Assembly (NCBI RefSeq): GCF_014905615.1
Contig: NZ_AQGU01000027.1
Span: forward strand, 186,001 to 250,000
DNA length: 64,000 nucleotides
DNA from: Pseudoalteromonas aliena SW19
GTDB taxonomy: Bacteria; Pseudomonadota; Gammaproteobacteria; Enterobacterales; Alteromonadaceae
Direction: 5' to 3'
The notes beneath the pieces were generated by a model. It worked only from the letters and a program-made list of their open reading frames with translations, was not told the DNA's origin and did no database searches. Below, one piece after another: positions 18,654 through 27,200 of this stretch. How positions within the stretch are numbered: the stretch's first letter is position 1; the number at the start of each line of letters is the position of its first letter. A program made the position numbers and the translations under genes.

Positions 18654-19479
18654 ATGCTTTATAGTCTTTTGTTCATTACTAACAAGCGTACCTAGTATCG
18701 CTAGTAGTGGAAAATTATTAGCCACCCCAGGCGTTTCTCAAATAGAGGGGAGTGCAGGTGGTGGTATTGTTCCGTGGGCGCAACTTGCTGGGTATGCCAG
18801 TGATGATGAGTTTTCGATAAATGGTTTTTGTAGTCGCGCAGATATAACTGACTACACGCTTGATGTATGTGGTGCGCAGCTTAATGTATTTAACCGCGTT
18901 GAATTTAGCTATGCATTACAGCAGTTTGATGTTCCTGCACTTAGCACAAAAATAGAGCAATCAATAACGGGAGTTAAAGTTCGTTTATATGGTGATATTG
19001 TTTACAGTCCTTTGCCGCAATTAAGTGTAGGAATTACACACAAGTCATTAAACGATGGAGCCGTTGCTAAGTTAATCGGCGCAAAAGAGACTAGCGGAAC
19101 AGATGTTTACTTAGCAGCAAGCAAGCTGCATTTAGGTGCAGTTGCGGGTTACAACTGGTTTTGGAACGTCACAACACGTTATAGCAAAGCAAACGAATTA
19201 GGCTTGTTAGGTTATGGCAGCGCTAGTATTAATAATGCTTCAAAAATACTGTTTGAGGGCAGTACCGCTATATTTTTCAGCCGTGAAGTGGCGGTGGGTA
19301 TAGAGTATCGGCAAAAATCAGATAATCTCAACTTAGGTGAGCAAGATTGGAAAGATGTGTTTATTGCGTGGATGCCAAATAAAAGTGTGAGTGTCACTGC
19401 TGCATATTTAAATTTAGGACGAATTGCTGGTGCAAATGATCAAACAGGCTGGTATGTGTCGGTAACAGGGTATTGGTAA
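18640..19479 (+). CDS. DUF3034 family secreted protein, probable outer-membrane beta-barrel
   Basis: About 279 residues from the ATG at 18640; an ATG 9 bp upstream is equally possible. It overlaps the GGDEF-EAL gene end. A signal peptide ends near PSIAS, followed by the DUF3034 opening GKLLATPGVSQIEGSAGGG and VPWAQLAGY. Alternating beta-strand pattern and a terminal aromatic residue (VSVTGYW) suggest an outer-membrane barrel; that is inference. Third gene of the cupredoxin operon; its stop overlaps the globin start (TAATG). Confidence 0.85.
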   Translation: MQKIKCFIVFCSLLTSVPSIASSGKLLATPGVSQIEGSAGGGIVPWAQLAGYASDDEFSINGFCSRADITDYTLDVCGAQLNVFNRVEFSYALQQFDVPALSTKIEQSITGVKVRLYGDIVYSPLPQLSVGITHKSLNDGAVAKLIGAKETSGTDVYLAASKLHLGAVAGYNWFWNVTTRYSKANELGLLGYGSASINNASKILFEGSTAIFFSREVAVGIEYRQKSDNLNLGEQDWKDVFIAWMPNKSVSVTAAYLNLGRIAGANDQTGWYVSVTGYW

Positions 19480-19898
19480 TGAAAAACCTTTCTGTATTTT
19501 TATTATGTGTAATGTTACTAGCCGGCTGTACTAATACACCTAAATTATCGCTCTATGAGCAGGTAGGTGGTAAAGCCGGCATAGCAAAGCTAATTGATAG
19601 CTTTATTGATCAAATAGGTAATGATGAGCAGGTATTTCATTATTTTGAACACGCTAATATTACGCATTTTCGCCAAGGCTTTATAACCCACATGTGCATG
19701 TTGCTCGAAGGCCCTTGTAAATATAATGGCGATTCAATGGTCGCTATTCATACGGGTATGCATATATCAGAAAAAGACTTTAACCACGTTGTTGATTTAC
19801 TTATTAATGCAATGAATAAACAAAACATAAATCATAAAATACAAAATAAAATTCTTTTTAAAATGGCACCGCTGCGTGGCGAAGTTATCAAAGTTTAG
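19479..19898 (+). CDS. Group 1 truncated haemoglobin, lipoprotein
   Basis: About 139 residues from the ATG at 19479. An N-terminal lipobox (LLAGC) indicates a lipid-anchored periplasmic protein. The following ~115 residues match group 1 truncated globins: SLYEQVGGKAGIAKLIDSFI, a Phe/Tyr-rich helix (DEQVFHYF), and a His-containing region (VAIHTGMHI) for haem. Such globins bind O2 or NO. A lipoprotein export signal on a globin is uncommon. It is last in the coupled operon with the cupredoxin and c-di-GMP enzyme, so it could feed a gas or redox signal to the sensor domain; this is inference. Confidence 0.88.
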   Translation: MKNLSVFLLCVMLLAGCTNTPKLSLYEQVGGKAGIAKLIDSFIDQIGNDEQVFHYFEHANITHFRQGFITHMCMLLEGPCKYNGDSMVAIHTGMHISEKDFNHVVDLLINAMNKQNINHKIQNKILFKMAPLRGEVIKV

Positions 19899-19924
19899 TA
19901 TTAATTAAATAAAATTAAGTATTT

Positions 19925-20674
19925 TTATACTTTGTTATTAATGATTTTTGCTAAATCAGCTGTTTTATATTTCCTTTGTCTATGAATACTTGTTCTGTGG
20001 ATCAGGTTGCGTAAAAAAGTGCTTCTATTAGAGTGTGAACCGCCATTAATAGTAGATATTTCACTAACAAAGCTTCTATCTTCAGCGATAGGATATGGTT
20101 TTATACCTATCATGCTTAGGCCCACTTCTTTGTGAAATTGCATATCTACATCAACAGGTCTAAAAAAAGGCTTTCGGCTGAGTAGCTTCTTCGCGCCGGA
20201 TAGTGAAATTATGTAACCTTGGGTACCATTAGGGGCTTTCTTATAATTACCAACAGTCAACCCATTGTCTAATAAAGCCGTGTCTATTAAAGGAAAATTA
20301 CGATTATCAGAGAGCTTAATTAAATCCCAATTTTTTAATCTAGCTGTTGCATCAACCACATCTTTAAGCTCAGCATTAATAAATAAATCATCTTCTAACA
20401 CAACGCAGCAAGGCATGCTTTCATCGACCATTTTTTGCCAAATGCGCATATGGCTAATATAACAGCCTATTTCACCAGCGGATAAGTTGCGATTGTAGCG
20501 TTTTTTATTTTTGCTAGGGCAATACCACTGTTTGATTTCTTGATTCGATAGTTGCTTACCAATAGTCGCTTCAAATCGCTCCACAGTTAAACCTAGGTTA
20601 CTCAGTCGCTCTAAAGTTGTTTTCCAACGTCCTTCACAGCCTTTCATATTGATAACGTAAAAAGGGATCGGCAT
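19925..20674 (-). CDS. Glycosyltransferase family 25 protein
   Basis: A 249-residue enzyme of the LPS beta-1,4-galactosyltransferase-like GT25 family. It has an N-terminal VINMKGCEGRW segment, RFEATIGKQL, GEIGCYISHMRIW, and a metal-binding acidic motif in VVLEDDLFI. It probably adds a sugar to lipopolysaccharide core or O-chain at the cytoplasmic face. It stands alone, not in a polysaccharide cluster, and converges on the globin gene with 26 bp between. Sugar specificity unknown. Confidence 0.88.
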   Translation of the reverse strand: MPIPFYVINMKGCEGRWKTTLERLSNLGLTVERFEATIGKQLSNQEIKQWYCPSKNKKRYNRNLSAGEIGCYISHMRIWQKMVDESMPCCVVLEDDLFINAELKDVVDATARLKNWDLIKLSDNRNFPLIDTALLDNGLTVGNYKKAPNGTQGYIISLSGAKKLLSRKPFFRPVDVDMQFHKEVGLSMIGIKPYPIAEDRSFVSEISTINGGSHSNRSTFLRNLIHRTSIHRQRKYKTADLAKIINNKV

Positions 20675-20743
20675 AATTTTAATAGGCTAGAAATAATCTT
20701 GCTGATATTTTAGCACTTTTTTTATTCTTGAACAGCCTAGATA

Positions 20744-20992
20744 GTTTTTATTGATTTACTCAATGAAGAAAAAGCAAAACCACTTACTGAAATTAAAGCT
20801 ATATTTAATAACGTAGTAGGTGATGCACAGGAGGTAAAGTTTAGTTGTGGCTCGGGAGCTACAGCCAAGCTTTTAGCGTTACTTGCTGATGAATACGGTT
20901 ATAGTAATTTAAGTGTTTATGATGGCCCATGGATCGAGTGGGGCGCAAATACTTTGTTACCCATTGCCACATGTAAAGTTTTGATATTTTAA
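20744..20992 (+). pseudogene. C-terminal fragment of a thiosulfate/3-mercaptopyruvate sulfurtransferase
   Basis: An open stretch without a start codon translates to FIDLLNEEKAKPLTEIKAIF, then FSCGSGATAKLLALL and LSVYDGPWIEWG, then a TAA at 20990. This matches the C-terminal rhodanese domain of SseA-type enzymes, including the active-site loop with the catalytic Cys (CGSGATA). The N-terminal ~200 residues are missing and a stop codon precedes the fragment. It sits between the GT25 gene and repeat DNA. The most likely explanation is a gene remnant left by deletion or rearrangement. Confidence 0.8.
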
Positions 20993-20997
20993 TAAAT

Positions 20998-21034
20998 TGT
21001 AGACGTAGAGCTTGCTCACGTTAAAAGCTTGGCG
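20998..21034. repeat. Solo half-copy of the TGTAGACG palindromic repeat family
   Basis: Begins TGTAGACGTAGAGCTTGCTC followed by ACGTTAAAAGC. The first 23 bases are the reverse complement of the right terminus of the units in the arrays at 33.8-34.5 and 44.5-45.3 kb. It lies right after the sulfurtransferase remnant. Confidence 0.75.
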
Positions 21035-21037
21035 TTT

Positions 21038-21397
21038 TTATTTTTTAAAGCCATACGGGCAATTTTTGCAGCCGTTTTTACAACACGATCCTCGCTTTAA
21101 AAAAAACCACTTACTAAATACCATATAGCCATTTTGCATGGTGTAATCAAGGCCTTCAATTAGATTGTCGCTCCCTCTAAACTGCTTGGCGAAACCTATT
21201 TGGCTTTTAATTGGCTGCTTATAAATATCTTCTAGAAAAGTACTTAGTTTATTAAGCGTGCACTTGCGGCATAAACAACTTGTTGCATTGGTATCTAGCG
21301 GTAAAATAGCAGGCAGCTCGTTGCACCAACACGCCGATATATTATCTACATTACACGTTAGAGTGGTATGGCATTGAGTGCAGTTAAGTTGAGTCAT
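21038..21397 (-). CDS. Small Cys-rich protein with CWC-type and DUF5522 regions
   Basis: About 119 residues from the ATG at 21397 (MTQLNCTQCH); the longer frame upstream would add an improbable hydrophobic leader and overlap the divergent gene. The N-terminal half has the Cys-rich CWC pattern (NCTQCHTTL, then ACWCNELP, then CLCRKC). The C-terminal half matches DUF5522 (DYTMQNGYMVFSKWFFLKRG, then CCKNGCKNCPYGFK). At least ten Cys suggest zinc or Fe-S binding. Function unknown. Confidence 0.75.
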   Translation of the reverse strand: MTQLNCTQCHTTLTCNVDNISACWCNELPAILPLDTNATSCLCRKCTLNKLSTFLEDIYKQPIKSQIGFAKQFRGSDNLIEGLDYTMQNGYMVFSKWFFLKRGSCCKNGCKNCPYGFKK

Positions 21398-21440
21398 CAT
21401 AATTCTTTTTAATAACAATGAACCAAGAATAACAAACATT

Positions 21441-21767
21441 ATGAATATACAAAAAGCATTAGCTGAATTTATTACGTTTGGTGAACAAAGGGATGAAGCT
21501 ATATCGGTTATCGTTTCAGGTTCTGCTGATAGCAATAAAACCCATTATACTCTCTCAACTGCGGTTTTAATTGATGTACTTAAACGCTGTTTAAGTAACG
21601 AAATAGACTTGGATGACTTGGAGCTTTGGGCAAACGTAATTGAATCGCGAGATGATATTGATTGCTCAGAGCATGACGGTGTTATTTATGCGCTCAGCAA
21701 CAGTGAACAAATGGGAGAGCTTAACCATGAAAAACTGGCTCAAATATTGAAGCTAATAGCTAAATGA
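21441..21767 (+). CDS. Conserved hypothetical acidic protein
   Basis: A 108-residue, acidic, soluble protein with no signal peptide. The central part (YTLSTAVLIDVLKRCLSNEI, then LELWANVIESRDDID) looks like a small helical domain that I cannot name. It is divergent from the Cys-rich gene with only about 43 bp between starts, so the two share a promoter region and may be co-regulated. Base composition matches its neighbours. Confidence 0.65.
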   Translation: MNIQKALAEFITFGEQRDEAISVIVSGSADSNKTHYTLSTAVLIDVLKRCLSNEIDLDDLELWANVIESRDDIDCSEHDGVIYALSNSEQMGELNHEKLAQILKLIAK

Positions 21768-21812
21768 AACAAGCTGCGCGTTTACAGACAAATTTAGCAC
21801 CGAGCCTAGGGT

Positions 21813-21892
21813 TGTAGACGTAGAGCTTGCTCACGTTAAAAGCTTCGCGCTTATGTAACGTATTTTAAAAGCGAGGTATAAACCTCACTTAC
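21813..21892. repeat. Composite palindromic repeat upstream of the fbp terminator
   Basis: Starts with TGTAGACGTAGAGCTTGCTC, the same terminus as the copy at 20998. It continues through ACGTTAAAAGCTTCGCG and ends with GCGAGGTATAAACCTCACTTAC (21871-21892). That last part is the reverse complement of a hairpin in the thiC-thiO gap (40070-40100), so two repeat modules are joined here. Confidence 0.7.
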
Positions 21893-21895
21893 AAT

Positions 21896-21933
21896 AAAAA
21901 ACACCATACTCAAATTGAATATGGTGTTTCTTT
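21896..21933 (-). terminator. Terminator of fbp
   Basis: Stem AAACACCATA / TATGGTGTTT with an internal ~9-nt loop, flanked on both sides by A/T runs, about 20 bp past the fbp stop. Confidence 0.85.
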
Positions 21934-21953
21934 TCAAGTAACTTAAAACTTTA

Positions 21954-22922
21954 TTACTTATGATATCCCAAGCACGTTTCTACTTCGTTTTTAGAACCTA
22001 AAATAACAGCTACGCGCTGGTGGATTGCATCAGGCTGAATATCCATAATACGTTCAGACCCTGTTGATGCGATACCGCCAGCTTGTTCTACAAGCATGGC
22101 CATTGGGTTTGCTTCGTAAAGTAGGCGTAATTTATTTGGTTTTTTAGGATCTTTTGTGTCGGTAGGATAAGTAAATAAACCACCGCGACTCAGTACGCGA
22201 TGAACATCGCCCACCATCGCTGCAATCCAGCGCATATTAAAGTTTTTAGCGCGAGGGCCAGTATCGCCTGCTAGTAAATCATTGATGTAGTTTTGCATAG
22301 CTGGTTGCCAATGACGTTGATTCGATGCATTAATTGCAAATTCGTTTGTATCTGCAGGAATAGTGGCAAAATCTTCAGTGAGTAAAAAGCTGCCTTGTGT
22401 TTTATCAAGGGTAAACATGCGGGTGCCTTTGCCTGTGGTAAGCGCAAGCATCGTTGATGGCCCGTAAAGTACGTAACCTGCAGCAACTTGCTTATGACCT
22501 GGCTGCATAAAAATGCTTTCATCAGCAGCGTCAGAGCCTTCAGGCGCTTCCATAATAGAAAATATAGTACCCACAAGTGAGTTAATATCGGTATTTGACG
22601 AGCCATCCAGTGGGTCAAATGCGACGATAAATTTAGCGTCTGAGTTACCAGCGACTGTGTAGTCTTCTTCTTCTGAGGCGATTGCTTTAACCGTGCCTGA
22701 TTCCAGTAAAATATCTTTTAACAACTGGTTAGATAATACATCGAGCTTTTTTTGGGTTTCGCCTTGAATATTTTCATCAAGGGTTGAGCCTAATACGCCA
22801 GATAGTTCGCCTTGGCCAACGCGAAACGAAATTTCTTTACATGCTGCTAAAATTGTTCGAATTAACGATAAAAGTTCTCTTGAACAACCATCTTCAAGTA
22901 ATACTGGAGGGAGTCTACGCAT
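21954..22922 (-). CDS. fbp: Class 1 fructose-1,6-bisphosphatase
   Basis: Gluconeogenic enzyme converting fructose-1,6-bisphosphate to fructose-6-phosphate. The ATG at 22922 ([12 protein letters not shown], with AGGA 9 nt upstream) gives 322 residues, the usual length; a TTG at 22952 extends the frame but is less likely. Conserved motifs: [15 protein letters not shown], the metal site [33 protein letters not shown] and [11 protein letters not shown]. Monocistronic with its own terminator. Confidence 0.96.
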   Translation of the reverse strand: MRRLPPVLLEDGCSRELLSLIRTILAACKEISFRVGQGELSGVLGSTLDENIQGETQKKLDVLSNQLLKDILLESGTVKAIASEEEDYTVAGNSDAKFIVAFDPLDGSSNTDINSLVGTIFSIMEAPEGSDAADESIFMQPGHKQVAAGYVLYGPSTMLALTTGKGTRMFTLDKTQGSFLLTEDFATIPADTNEFAINASNQRHWQPAMQNYINDLLAGDTGPRAKNFNMRWIAAMVGDVHRVLSRGGLFTYPTDTKDPKKPNKLRLLYEANPMAMLVEQAGGIASTGSERIMDIQPDAIHQRVAVILGSKNEVETCLGYHK

Positions 22923-23076
22923 TCTATTTTCCTGATAACGTGTTAAAACCAATCATAATGTGAGAGAGATTAGCTTAGAGCGCTGAAATTCGTCTTAAAT
23001 ACCTGTATTGTTTAAATACCACCTTATAATGGTGGCACCTAATCGTACTTAAAACGCCAATAACAAAGATAAGATT

Positions 23077-25506
23077 ATGAAAAAAATATCACAACTAAGT
23101 TACATATTCTTGACCGTGTTGCTCTGTATCATAACCCAAGCGCACGCAGCAATTAAGTCAATTGATGAATTTACTACGCAAATGAATCACTTTCCGGGTT
23201 ATTACTCATTTTTTTATGATACCCAAAATGGAAAAGTATATTTAAAAGTAGATAAGTTTGAACAACAATTTTTATTACAGCAAAGTTTGCCATATGGTAT
23301 TGGCTCTAATGACATAGGCCTTGACCGGGGCCAGCTTGGTAATACCCACCTTGTGCAATTTGAACGTTTTGGCGACAAAGTGATGCTACGTGCTGTAAAC
23401 ACTTACTATCGTGCTAATACGAGTAATAAGGCTGAGCAGCAAAGCATTAAAGAAGCGTTTGCATCAAGCATACTCGCAGGTTTTAAAGTGGTCGCCGAAG
23501 ATAAAGCCATAGCGCTTATTGATTACACGCCTTACTTATTGAGTGATGTACATGGTGTAAGCCGCACGCTTGTTGCGCGTAAGCAAGGCAGTTTTAGCCT
23601 TGATGAAACACGTAGCGCGGTAGATATGAATCGCTCAAAGGCATTTGTAAAAAATACTGAGCTAGAAGCAGTACTTACTTTTAAAGGCACAAAACCAGGC
23701 GAATTTGTTCGCCAAGTCAGCGCCGACCCATATGCACTTACTGTGCATATGCATCATTCGCTTATTCAATTACCAGACGATAACTACACACCTCGAAAGT
23801 TTAATCCACAATCAGGCTTTTGGAGTATTGAACATAAAGATTACGCCGCACCACTGGGTGAGTCACTGTATGTGCGCTACATACCACGCCATCGTTTAAC
23901 TAAAAAAGATTCAAGTCTGCCTATTAGTGAGCCAGTTGAACCTATTGTTTATTATCTTGATCCAGGTGTGCCCGAACCGGTTAAAAGTGCGTTACTTGAA
24001 GGCGCAAAGTGGTGGAACGATGCCTTTAGCGGTGCCGGATATAAGAACGCATTTATAGTAAAAGTATTGCCAAGTAATGCCGATCCTATGGATATTCGTT
24101 ATAACGTTATTCAATGGGTACACCGTGCAACGCGTGGTTGGTCATACGGTAGTTCGGTAATCGACCCACGTACTGGCGAAATAATTAAAGGCCATGTAAC
24201 ACTTGGATCTCTGCGTGTTCGCCAAGATATTTTAATAGCGGAAGCACTTGCTGCACCTTATTTGAAAGGCAATGAAGTTGCTAAAAATTTACAAGCAATG
24301 GCGCTTGATCGTATTCGTCAATTAAGCGCCCATGAAATTGGTCATACACTAGGTATTTCTCATAATTTTGCGGCATCAATAGGCGATAGAGCCTCTGTAA
24401 TGGATTACCCACATCCGTTACTTAGTTTTAATGAACAAGGTAAGCTTGATGTAACGCGTGGCTATGCAACAGGCATGGGCGTGTGGGATAGCCAAGTAAT
24501 TAAATATGGTTATAGCGACTTTACTAACCAAGATGAAAGCGCAGAGCTCGCTGCTATTTTAAAAGAAAATAAAGTCAAAGGCCTTGAGTTTATATCAGAT
24601 AGCGATGCACGAGCTAAAGGTGGTGCGCATCCAACAGCCCATTTATGGGATAATGGTACTAACCCTTCACAGGAACTTTTACGAGTACTCGAAGTACGTA
24701 AAAAAGCGCTTTCGCAGTTTGGTATTAATAATATTAAAACGGGCGACTCACTATCGCAATTAGAAGAAAAACTAGTTCCGCTTTATCTGTTTCACCGTTT
24801 TCAGGTTGAAGCTGTGGTTAAACTTATCGCAGGTGTTGATTATGAATACGAAACACGCGGTGATTCACCCGTAAAAGGCGCGCAAGTGGTTGATAAAAAA
24901 GTGCAGCAAGAAGCGGTAAACGCTATTTTTGCAACGCTTAAACCCAGTAACTTGTTACTTCCTGAATCTGTGTTATCGCTCATTCCCCCAAAAGCGTATG
25001 GCGAGTCTAAGTCTCGCGAAAGCATAGTCGGGCGCACGGGGTTAACACTTGATGCAATGGCGTTGCCAGAGGTGGCTGTACAGCATAGTTTGTCACTTTT
25101 GTTAAACGCACAACGCTTAAATCGTCTAGCGCAACAACAAGCACGCAATAATGAATTTTATAGTTTAGATGAATTATTAAAAGCGCTTTATAGCCAAGTG
25201 TTCAATGTATCGTCGCCTAACACTATGGTAGGTAAAATCACCCAGCGCGTACAGTTTTTAACAGCAAAAACTATGGCTGATTTAGTCGCAAGTGATAGTG
25301 TCAGCCCAGAGGTGCAAGCACAATTGCGTTATTATTTAGTTGAGCTTAGTGAAGACTTTAACCAAAATTCAATGCTAAGCCATACAAGTACTGGCGAGAG
25401 TGCGTTTAAACAATACTTAGCTGAGCAAATAAATCAGTTTTTAATTAAAGGTCAGTGGCCAAGCAATTTTAAAGTATTGCCAATACCACCAGGCTCACCA
25501 ATTTAG
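23077..25506 (+). CDS. Secreted zinc-dependent metalloprotease (DUF5117/DUF4953 type)
   Basis: An 809-residue protein with an N-terminal signal peptide (about 1-24, ending AHA). The first ~290 residues correspond to the DUF5117-like region. The metzincin-type zinc site HEIGHTLGISH begins near residue 419 (third His about 429), followed by NFAAS and a Met-turn candidate (SVMDYPHP). The C-terminal half corresponds to the DUF4953 region. Likely a periplasmic or secreted peptidase of protein-degrading marine bacteria; substrate unknown. A strong terminator follows. Confidence 0.92.
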   Translation: MKKISQLSYIFLTVLLCIITQAHAAIKSIDEFTTQMNHFPGYYSFFYDTQNGKVYLKVDKFEQQFLLQQSLPYGIGSNDIGLDRGQLGNTHLVQFERFGDKVMLRAVNTYYRANTSNKAEQQSIKEAFASSILAGFKVVAEDKAIALIDYTPYLLSDVHGVSRTLVARKQGSFSLDETRSAVDMNRSKAFVKNTELEAVLTFKGTKPGEFVRQVSADPYALTVHMHHSLIQLPDDNYTPRKFNPQSGFWSIEHKDYAAPLGESLYVRYIPRHRLTKKDSSLPISEPVEPIVYYLDPGVPEPVKSALLEGAKWWNDAFSGAGYKNAFIVKVLPSNADPMDIRYNVIQWVHRATRGWSYGSSVIDPRTGEIIKGHVTLGSLRVRQDILIAEALAAPYLKGNEVAKNLQAMALDRIRQLSAHEIGHTLGISHNFAASIGDRASVMDYPHPLLSFNEQGKLDVTRGYATGMGVWDSQVIKYGYSDFTNQDESAELAAILKENKVKGLEFISDSDARAKGGAHPTAHLWDNGTNPSQELLRVLEVRKKALSQFGINNIKTGDSLSQLEEKLVPLYLFHRFQVEAVVKLIAGVDYEYETRGDSPVKGAQVVDKKVQQEAVNAIFATLKPSNLLLPESVLSLIPPKAYGESKSRESIVGRTGLTLDAMALPEVAVQHSLSLLLNAQRLNRLAQQQARNNEFYSLDELLKALYSQVFNVSSPNTMVGKITQRVQFLTAKTMADLVASDSVSPEVQAQLRYYLVELSEDFNQNSMLSHTSTGESAFKQYLAEQINQFLIKGQWPSNFKVLPIPPGSPI

Positions 25507-25532
25507 TACTTATTTTAAGTAAGCGATAAAGC

Positions 25533-25566
25533 AAAACACCGAGTGTATTTATGCTCGGTGTTTTAT
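25533..25566 (+). terminator. Terminator of the metalloprotease gene
   Basis: Stem AAAACACCGAG / CTCGGTGTTTT with a ~10-nt loop and following T-rich sequence, about 30 bp past the stop. Confidence 0.88.
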
Positions 25567-25659
25567 TATGTGCTTATAGCCGATAGCGTACTTTTACTTG
25601 CATAAAGTTGGTTTTTTGTTAACCTACCCGCCTTCCATTTTAGTCTTTTTGAGGTGTTT

Positions 25660-26433
25660 ATGGCGTTTCTATCTCGTTCGATATTGGCGTTGTCCATAGC
25701 ATTTTCAAGCAGCAGTGTATTCGCTCAAAAGCAGTGTGACGTAGAACTCAGACACGGTTTAATTATTACCGATGATGTAATTCGTATTGTTGATAAAGGC
25801 CAAACCCGCGTGCAAATTAATAACAATAACCAATTGTTTATTCGTGGTTATTGGGTTGATTTGAGTGACGACGAAAGCAAAGTACTTGAGCAATTTAGTA
25901 ATGGCATTCGTCACACAGTACCTGAACTAGTAAACCTAGCCACCGATGGCGTTAACTTAGGGTTAAGTGCAATTGAGCACATTGTTGAAGGTATGTCAGA
26001 TAAAGAGCCTGAGGTACTTAAAACCCAACTGCAATATGTAGAACGTGCATTAATGGATAAGTTTAAGCGCGGCGACGATTTCTTTTTTATAGCGCCACAA
26101 TCGCTTTCTCAAATTGATGATTTTTTTACTAAAGAGATTAGCCAAAAAATTCACTCTGCAGTGCATGGCTCTCTCGGCGCTATTTTAATGTCGTTGGGAG
26201 ATGCGTTTAAATCGCGTGAAGGCAATATAGAAGATCGCATTAACGATATGGGCCAGCGCATGGATATCATCACCAAAGAGATTGATAAGTCGTTGCAAAA
26301 AAAAGCCCATCAACTTGAACTTAAAGCGTCTGAATACTGCGAATGTTTAAATGCATTAGATGTCACCGAATCGCGTCTGCAAGCAATTGTGCCTGGGATG
26401 GCCGATTTTGATTTAGTACAGATAAAATCTTAA
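25660..26433 (+). CDS. DUF2884 (YggN-like) periplasmic protein
   Basis: About 257 residues from the ATG at 25660 (MAFLSRSILALS), with a GAGG ribosome site just upstream; the GTG two codons earlier overlaps that site. A signal peptide ends at VFA. The mature part matches the DUF2884/YggN family: CDVELRHGLIIT, an internal YWVDLSDDE segment, and a C-terminal helical part. Function unknown in all members known to me; probably periplasmic. Confidence 0.88.
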   Translation: MAFLSRSILALSIAFSSSSVFAQKQCDVELRHGLIITDDVIRIVDKGQTRVQINNNNQLFIRGYWVDLSDDESKVLEQFSNGIRHTVPELVNLATDGVNLGLSAIEHIVEGMSDKEPEVLKTQLQYVERALMDKFKRGDDFFFIAPQSLSQIDDFFTKEISQKIHSAVHGSLGAILMSLGDAFKSREGNIEDRINDMGQRMDIITKEIDKSLQKKAHQLELKASEYCECLNALDVTESRLQAIVPGMADFDLVQIKS

Positions 26434-26442
26434 ACACAGCTT

Positions 26443-27141
26443 TTATAGCTTAATCTCTTCGGCTGTTAGCAATCTATACTCACCGCTTGCTAGGTTTTCA
26501 TCTAATTTAATCCCCGCAATCTGCTCGCGATGTAATTCAACGACCTTATTATCTACCGCGTAAAGCATGCGCTTAACTTGATGATATTTACCTTCACTTA
26601 TTGATAAACGCAGCCCGTAATTTGCGAGTCGTTCAGCTATAGCTGGACGGGTTAGATCTTTTTCGTTATGCAGCATGACACCTGTTTGTAGTTGCCTAAG
26701 CGCTTCATCGGTAATAGGTTCTTGGGTTTCTACTAAGTAAGTTTTAAATTTATTACTTTTAGGTGAGGTGATTTTATGTGACCACTCGCCATCGTTAGTA
26801 ATAATAACCAAACCTGTGGTATCTATATCTAAACGACCGGCTACGTGAAAATCGCTCATATTTGGCTCATCAAGTAAGTCAAAAACAGTTTTGTGTAGCT
26901 CGTCACTATTAGCGCATACATAACCGACAGGTTTGTTGAGCATAATGTAGCGCTTACCTAAAAAGACTAAAGGCTCGCCTTGATGCAATACTTCATCTTG
27001 CTCAGCAAGTTGAAAATTATGTGACGTAATTACTTCGCCATTAACGCTTACTTCTTTTCGCTTAATACTCGCGCGGGCTTGCGTGCGTGGCATTTCTGCT
27101 AAGTGGCTAATAAATTTATCTAAGCGGCAAGGGAATTTCAT
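26443..27141 (-). CDS. rsuA: RsuA-type 16S rRNA pseudouridine synthase
   Basis: A 232-residue enzyme with an N-terminal S4 RNA-binding domain (about 1-60: RLDKFISHLAEMPRTQARAS) and a catalytic domain with the essential Asp at about 105 in AGRLDIDTTGLVI. Conserved KPVGYVC, FKTYLVE and GKYHQVKRML segments are present. The RsuA/RluE/RluF subfamily makes pseudouridine at one rRNA position. Overall length and S4 domain favour RsuA (position 516), but RluE/F cannot be excluded. It is divergent from zapE with about 60 bp between. Confidence 0.85.
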   Translation of the reverse strand: MKFPCRLDKFISHLAEMPRTQARASIKRKEVSVNGEVITSHNFQLAEQDEVLHQGEPLVFLGKRYIMLNKPVGYVCANSDELHKTVFDLLDEPNMSDFHVAGRLDIDTTGLVIITNDGEWSHKITSPKSNKFKTYLVETQEPITDEALRQLQTGVMLHNEKDLTRPAIAERLANYGLRLSISEGKYHQVKRMLYAVDNKVVELHREQIAGIKLDENLASGEYRLLTAEEIKL

Positions 27142-27200
27142 TTTAGTTCACATTTTTAGTCGGCTACAATGGGCGCGATTATAGCCGATAGTGAAATGCC

